Shown here piece after piece: positions 60,601 to 64,000 of a stretch of 64,000 nucleotides of DNA. Location: positions 14,823,291 through 14,887,290 of the forward strand of contig CM055906.1 of NCBI GenBank assembly GCA_029582155.1, read 5' to 3'. The position numbers were made by a program, and so were the translations under genes. The notes under the pieces are model-generated. The model was given only the letters and a program-made list of their open reading frames with translations. It was not told the DNA's origin and did not search any database. This DNA comes from Panopea generosa (Eukaryota; Mollusca; Bivalvia; Adapedonta; Hiatellidae). The number at the start of each line of letters is the position of its first letter. Position 1 is the stretch's first letter.

Positions 60601-61602
60601 CTTCACACTGACGCCATGCAACCAAATCAGAAACTGCTTCTCCCTGTCGTTATGAGCCTGAGCTGTAACATCTGTATCATAAAGAATTAGAGAATTACGT
60701 TCCATTTAGAGTAATGTTACAGCACACTAAACACAATGAGAGACATATATATGTATATTAATAGCATGCCCAATGGCTACAATGTTGGGCTGCCCGCCAG
60801 TAGAGACCCGTGAGGGACTGTTGTTTCATTATGGTGAATATTGCATACACTGTAAAAGGTTACTTTTAGGTTAGGCCATATTCTGCAATGAAAACAGTGA
60901 TACTGCAGTTTAAACCATGTCATCAAAATAAATATTCTGCAACAAGATCAGAAAACATAAATAAATATGACATGAACATGAAGTATAATCCATTAAGCGA
61001 TTTACACATACGAATACAACTTGAACTTTATACATGTACTTACCATTAATTGATTTACACATATGGATACAACTTGAACTATATACATGTACTTACCATT
61101 AACCGATTTACACATACGGATACAATTTGAACTATATACATGTACTTACAAGTATACGGTTCTAAATAATTAATAAATCAAACATGTTGGTATAGACCAT
61201 GCACATAATAACATAAATATAAGGATTTTTTTTGAATATTCATGAAATATGAACTTTACTGCATGCAATGAGCAAAGGTTGCATAACCCCCACAGGTGTC
61301 AACATACTTTGAAAGCAATATTAATTAAATTCATATCGCATAAACAAGTTAAAAAATAAAAATTCATTCTTCAAAAAAATCTTTTTAATGATACTAGTAA
61401 AAAAAGATAAATAACATTTTGGATGAAACATTCACCTTGAACAATTTATACCAGTCCTATTCTGGATATAAAATCCTATCGTCTAATGTTTACCTTCACG
61501 TCCTGGGAACAATTTCGGAGGACCTGGGTCTGACGGAGATCGGTAATGTGACAGCTTCATATTGGCACCCTTTGTTGGCATCTCTACCACCCAACTATCC
61601 AT
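51477..61602 (-). CDS. FBXW2: F-box/WD40 protein FBXW2 homologue, complete six-exon model
   Basis: Exons 61602-61494, 60671-60532, 59294-59158, 58236-57998, 54818-54035, 51642-51477 join in frame to 524 codons plus stop (human FBXW2 is about 450). Order: N-terminal helical region (WLHGVSVKFLGLSDIERIRT), F-box (RLLPTEISIRILMMLDEKSL), a linker, then WD40 repeats (TGSDDHTVRFWDVHTGDC, ASYDNTAACW, TGSADKTVKIW). The WD pattern with ACW and GHISAVFSL matches FBXW2 rather than FBXW7 or BTRC, judged from memory of the family. Established role: substrate receptor of a SKP1-CUL1-F-box ubiquitin ligase, the F-box binding SKP1 and the propeller binding substrate. All introns are GT-AG. No regulatory element is identified. 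Confidence 0.9.
51643..52239. other. FBXW2 intron 5, no recognised feature
   Basis: AT-rich; no repeat family recognised. Confidence 0.5.
52240..52960 (+). repeat. Dispersed ~145-bp module repeat, diverged
   Basis: Recurring phrases AAGAGTTATC..ACTTA, TGTGAAGTTT..A, ACATTGAGTGGTTATTCAGA. Ends with ACGCTGACGCCAAAAGCGAC and ATAGCTCTCTTTATTC, the same type of end as 42260-43250. Confidence 0.65.
52961..53733. other. FBXW2 intron with MITE remnant
   Basis: Bases 53468-53615 begin TACAGTCAAACCCATCTTAA and contain TGGCTGCTTAATAGAGATGA, a truncated relative of the 20406 MITE. The rest is featureless. Confidence 0.5.
53734..54022 (+). repeat. tRNA-derived SINE, family S1, full length
   Basis: Head GCCGGGCCCGATTGGCTGTC, box B GTCGAGATCGAATCCCCATC, body TTATCAGTTACTTGCAGAGA, tail CTGTTAGCCCTTGATGGCAT and ATCATTAATCAAT. 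Its 3' end lies only about 12 bp from the donor of FBXW2 exon 5, antisense to the gene. Confidence 0.85.
54035..54818 (-). CDS. FBXW2: FBXW2 exon 5, main WD40 propeller
   Basis: 784 nt, phase 1 in and phase 2 out. Acceptor TTTATCAG|GT, donor CCTACAG|GTATTG. Encodes the core of the propeller: GSDDHTVRFWDVHTGDC, a SYDNTAACWNIDTG blade, GHISAVFSLDARRDLDLIVT, GSADKTVKIW, LVSIDRQACCFW, and divergent later blades down to RIMCSIPVPPYR. By far the largest exon. Confidence 0.92.
54826..55040 (-). repeat. ~37-bp tandem repeat with donor-like GTAAGT units
   Basis: About five units of ATCTGTGTATACATAAACTT and ACCCAAACCCAG. On the transcribed strand four units contain TTTGGGTAAGTTTATG. It starts about 8 bp upstream (gene sense) of the exon 5 acceptor. 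Confidence 0.85.
55041..55464. other. FBXW2 intron, no recognised feature
   Basis: Single-copy-looking intron. Confidence 0.5.
55465..57570. repeat. 45-bp minisatellite, ~47 copies, with 450-bp duplication
   Basis: The unit is TATTGACAAATTAGTTATGG, TGTCTACTCGAGACAGTACT and CTAAA. The segment 56398-56682 is repeated with no visible change at 56848-57132, 450 bp (10 units) later, so a ten-unit block duplicated recently. Open frames with 15-residue period in both strands are artefacts. Lies in FBXW2 intron 4. Confidence 0.95.
57571..57997. other. FBXW2 intron, no recognised feature
   Basis: AT-rich intron between the minisatellite and exon 4. Confidence 0.5.
57998..58236 (-). CDS. FBXW2: FBXW2 exon 4, post-F-box linker and first WD strand
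   Basis: 239 nt, phase 2 in and phase 1 out. Acceptor TTATTTTAG|A, donor GCTACAG|GTGCAT. Encodes YWNHLINSFREVWIHMARR, KMKNKSAFELMTLEGHRGRV and YNRDMVAT. It continues the F-box end (VSK|YWN..REVW, compare VSKQWN..TEVW in human FBXW2). Confidence 0.9.
58237..58830. other. FBXW2 intron 3, no recognised feature
   Basis: No repeat or RNA recognised. A short plus-strand frame at 58615-58797 has no domain. Confidence 0.5.
58831..59090 (-). repeat. tRNA-derived SINE, family S1, near full length
   Basis: Minus-strand head TCGGCCTGGTTAGCTCAGCC, box B GAGTCATGAGTTCGAATTCC, body GTGCTGAAGCACTGGTTAAC and tail TGTTAGACCTTGATGACATT. Sense to FBXW2. Confidence 0.85.
59158..59294 (-). CDS. FBXW2: FBXW2 exon 3, F-box
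   Basis: 137 nt, phase 0 in and phase 2 out. Acceptor TATTTCAG|GAG, donor TTTCCAA|GTAAGA. Encodes ELIHMSDILPSLLYRDFLRL and LPTEISIRILMMLDEKSLLN, CCLVS: the F-box LP.EI...IL..L....L..C..VS pattern that docks SKP1. Confidence 0.92.
59295..60231. other. FBXW2 intron 2, no recognised gene
   Basis: AT-rich. About 60081-60120 holds a GGCCCAAGAGGGTCTG phrase related to the 2243 repeat. Confidence 0.5.
60232..60490 (+). repeat. tRNA-derived SINE, family S2
   Basis: GTAGTGGTCATTTACCTC head, box B-like GAGGCCGTGGGTTTGGGCC, body ATGTGAGAAAATTTGCTG, GGAAGGACGTTGGTT, CACCAATAAAACTG, and a TGGTGTTAAACCCAATTAAA tail. Confidence 0.75.
60532..60671 (-). CDS. FBXW2: FBXW2 exon 2, N-terminal region
   Basis: 140 nt, phase 1 in and phase 0 out. 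Acceptor TTATGATACAG|AT, donor TCTAAG|GTAATA. Encodes VTAQAHNDREKQFLIWLHGV, SVKFLGLSDIERIRTLDNLL. It matches the (F)..WLDNISVTFLSLTDLQ start of human FBXW2. An alternative start exists: an in-frame ATG at 60705 (MERNS..), directly after a TAA, would give a shorter protein if transcription starts nearby. Confidence 0.85.
60990..61150 (-). repeat. ~53-bp tandem repeat, 3 copies, donor-like
   Basis: GATTTACACATACGGATACA, ACTTGAACTATATACATGTA, CTTACCATTAA. Each unit contains GTAAGT on the transcribed strand (ATGGTAAGTACATG in two of them). Confidence 0.85.
61494..61602 (-). CDS. FBXW2: FBXW2 exon 1, start of coding
   Basis: 36 codons plus one base; ATG at 61602-61600 preceded by an in-frame TGA seven codons upstream; donor CGTGAAG|GTAAAC. 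Encodes a basic, Pro-rich lead (MDSWVVEMPTKGANMKLSHY, RSPSDPGPPKLFPGRE). The phase 1 end joins exon 2 as GAT (Asp). No counterpart of this segment is known to me in human FBXW2. An acceptor-like TTGTTACAG|GT at 61671 suggests an upstream 5' UTR exon. Confidence 0.7.
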
Positions 61603-62594
61603 AGCATTATGTACACATCTTCAAATAAACATTCAAAATTAATTCATTTTAAAATAAACAAACACTGTACCTGTAACAAAATAGTTGTTGTGACCTAATT
61701 TAGTATTGGCAGCTAGTACGTGTCCATGGTAGTGATATAGGCTATATTTAGGTCAGGTAGCGTGGAATTGTTAAAACGTATTGATAGCTCGATAGGAGCA
61801 ACGTTTATAAGATATTTTTACATTTTCATTCTTTGATTAAAGAATAAATCATTTTTGAAGTTTAGTTCATCAAATTCCATCAAGTATTAAGAAACTTAGA
61901 ATTATTACACGGGTTTATTTGCATAAAACTAATTTAGGTATACATTGGCCTAATAGCGTAAAATCCGCATCGTACAATGTTTGAGGGTTTGTTATTTCAT
62001 GATTTACACAAATCACTAAAGTATGTGGACGGTTTTGCTATAAATGCCGACTCTGTTATGGAAACAATATCCAGTTAGCAAAATCATCTTTGGGTGTAGT
62101 TGTGCTAGAAAGATTAAGCTTTGTTCCTGATCCAGTACATAACGGCAGATGGTTATGTGAATGTTATATTATGTTGAATTTAAATGTCTGATATATATAT
62201 TTTTGACATAATCAGATCTAAGTAAAGTTGTATAAATTATTCATATCCATTCCGACAGTAATATATGTAATTTAATACACATCCACGGTATTGAAAAGCC
62301 TTTTGTTAGAATATAGACCGAGGAATCTGAGAATCTATTTTGAGCTGTTGATATTGTTTACGATGAAGTATTTGAGATTCACCATGTTAGAATTGATTTA
62401 TATGTGTAGTTAAATTTTGTTGATGCAACTATAAGATGGTTAGAGATGAATGCACTGTTATCATATATTGATAAAAATACCATGAAATTCATAGATGGTA
62501 AGTAATAGACACCATGTCATTACATATTTGAGTAACTAGTAAATCTGAGTTTATATATATATATTGTAGCCATTTTTAGACGTAAGCGAGGAAT
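61603..62594. other. Upstream region of FBXW2
   Basis: AT-rich; expected to hold 5' UTR and promoter. No TATA box or other site is convincing. Confidence 0.4.
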
Positions 62595-62610
62595 GTGTCC
62601 GCTACGTTAA

Positions 62611-62792
62611 CGATGTATAGACGTGACAGGAAGTCAGCTGGTGGCAGTACAGTCATAGGACAGCAATCCACATATTTGTCACATGGACGACTTGACGTTC
62701 CTGACGTCAGAATACGATCGCCAGTCGGTACGGGACGACATAAAGCCATATACTCAGTTCAGAGTTCTAGGGGAGACAATCCAGTTATATAG
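62611..62792 (+). CDS. Unassigned plus-strand small ORF, possible first exon or element relic
   Basis: From ATG at 62611 the frame reads MYRRDRKSAGGSTVIGQQST, then DVRIRSPVGTGRHKAIYSVQ, stop near 62790. The block 62580-62860 is richer in GC and CpG than its surroundings. I do not recognise the product. It could be a divergent-promoter first exon or an ORF1-type scrap of a LINE whose RT scrap lies at 63130. Confidence 0.25.
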
Positions 62793-63124
62793 CCATCACC
62801 GCAAGGGACAAGTGATGCTAAATCTACAATATCCGGACGCGGGAAGTATCTAGTGCATTTTTATAAACATTCAAATGATAAAAGCAGTTTGGATCGCGAT
62901 GTAGGTTACGTACGTGTAAGAGATAGAACTGTGTGAAAAAAAAGTGTTCATACCACCATAGGACTTTTTTTTAACCAGCTGTGTTTTTGTATTGAGTAAT
63001 TATCTTTAATTCGTATATATTGTATACTTGTAAATTTGTAATTTTATTCATGTAAATTTAAAATTGTAAATTTTACTTTGTGTACGATTGTATTCTACCC
63101 TAGTGAGTTGTCAGCCCTTGGTCA

Positions 63125-63240
63125 TTTTGCTACAGAACCTCATAAAAGTCTATTACAGAAGCTGGATAAAAAAGGTGTCAGAGGACCCATACTAACTTTG
63201 GATAACTAACTTTCTGACACAAGGAGATATATCAATGCAT
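63125..63240 (+). mobile_element. LINE reverse-transcriptase scrap
   Basis: The plus strand reads EPHKSLLQKLDKKGVRGPIL, matching the (D)TVPH.RLL.KL..YGIRG.LL block of non-LTR RTs, then breaks down. Up to 63600 other broken coding-like pieces are seen but not identifiable. Confidence 0.55.
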
Positions 63241-64000
63241 TGAATGTCTAAAAATTGTATCAAATTGCAATGTATTGGAAGTTTCATTTATCACCTGATA
63301 CACACATCTGCAGAAAGGTGAATCGCGATGACACCTCTAACATCAAAAATGGAATCCTAAAACAAGTCTATGACAATCATCACTTTTGAACTACCTCATC
63401 ATTCTGAAGACCTGAAATATAAGATGCACTATTGCCAAATCAGTCCAACTTAACCTTAAACAGTATCTTTCAGGCACCAGCCAGTCTTTTAAGACCATAT
63501 CTACCAGATCATCAAGAAATCAGTGAACGTACCACCAACAATCCTTGTTAAGATGGACAATTTTAAACATTCGTTATTTGTGAGGGCAGTCGAGAACTAG
63601 AACATTAGCCATGCATCAATGTGGAATTTGCAGACCTATACAATGAATAACAGTGGTTTCGGCAAACTAACGGTTTGATTTATGTATTGAGCCATAGGAG
63701 GTTTCTCCTTATTTTACATAGTGGTCAACATTATTATAATTGTTATTGGTTTATCAAAACAATTATATATTAATTTATTAGCAGTTTGTGTTTGTATGTG
63801 TAAATTTTCAATTAGTTTGGCAATAAAATCACAACAATCATATATTTTTATTTTTATATATATTAGTTTATTTACTTCCGGTCAAATAGTACGGGTGTGA
63901 TATTTATTCATCTTGAGAAAATGGATATTTAGTTTTTATTTAGGATACTAAAGGCAAGTCATTTTAGTCACGTAAAAACATAAACACACTATGAACACTT
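63241..64000. other. Right end of window, no recognised gene
   Basis: 63240-63600 may be further element debris; 63600-64000 is AT-rich with nothing recognised. Confidence 0.4.

Noticed and set aside
61419..61604. Plus-strand 61-codon frame opposite FBXW2 exon 1
   Set aside because: Antisense shadow of the minus-strand coding exon, which has start, donor and phase support.

Overview
The window is nuclear DNA of an intron-rich, AT-rich, repeat-dense animal genome. tRNA-derived SINEs, degraded LINEs, MITEs and a multi-domain SRCR gene together suggest a lophotrochozoan, most likely a bivalve mollusc. The species call is inference. Two real genes are visible, both on the minus strand. I assembled them by reading exons, splice signals and reading-frame phases by eye.

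Gene 1 (about 34187 down to 113, running off the left edge) encodes a secreted or type I membrane protein. It has a signal peptide followed by at least eight scavenger-receptor cysteine-rich (SRCR) domains. Thirteen coding exons join in frame, about 900 residues so far. Domains D1, D2, D5 and D7 are single exons; D3, D4, D6 and D8 are split over two exons. Gene 2 (61602 to 51477) is a complete six-exon homologue of the F-box/WD40 protein FBXW2, a substrate receptor of SCF ubiquitin ligases.

The introns of gene 1 are packed with unrelated tandem arrays: 47 bp at 0.6-1.8 kb, 25 bp inside a MITE at 5.3-5.7 kb, 24 bp at 8.5-11.1 kb, 42 bp at 12.8-15.1 kb, 47 bp at 21.7-23.5 kb and 64 bp at 30.9-33.6 kb. 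FBXW2 carries a 45-bp array at 55.5-57.6 kb. The most striking pattern is that several arrays are tandem copies of the gene's own exon-intron boundaries, in sense orientation. The 64-bp array repeats the D1 acceptor plus the first bases of that exon. A 25-30 bp array repeats the D6 donor plus the end of that exon. The 47-bp array shares 12 bases across the D8 acceptor. Other arrays carry consensus GTAAGT donors.

The interval 34.2-51.4 kb between the genes shows no credible host gene. It holds LINE fragments (35.2-36.8 and 39.3-40.5 kb), a MITE nested in a LINE, a TACAGTAG-type MITE, a 330-bp CAGA microsatellite, C-rich low-complexity DNA and several SINEs. Right of FBXW2 (61.6-64 kb) there is only a small unassigned plus-strand ORF and a reverse-transcriptase scrap.
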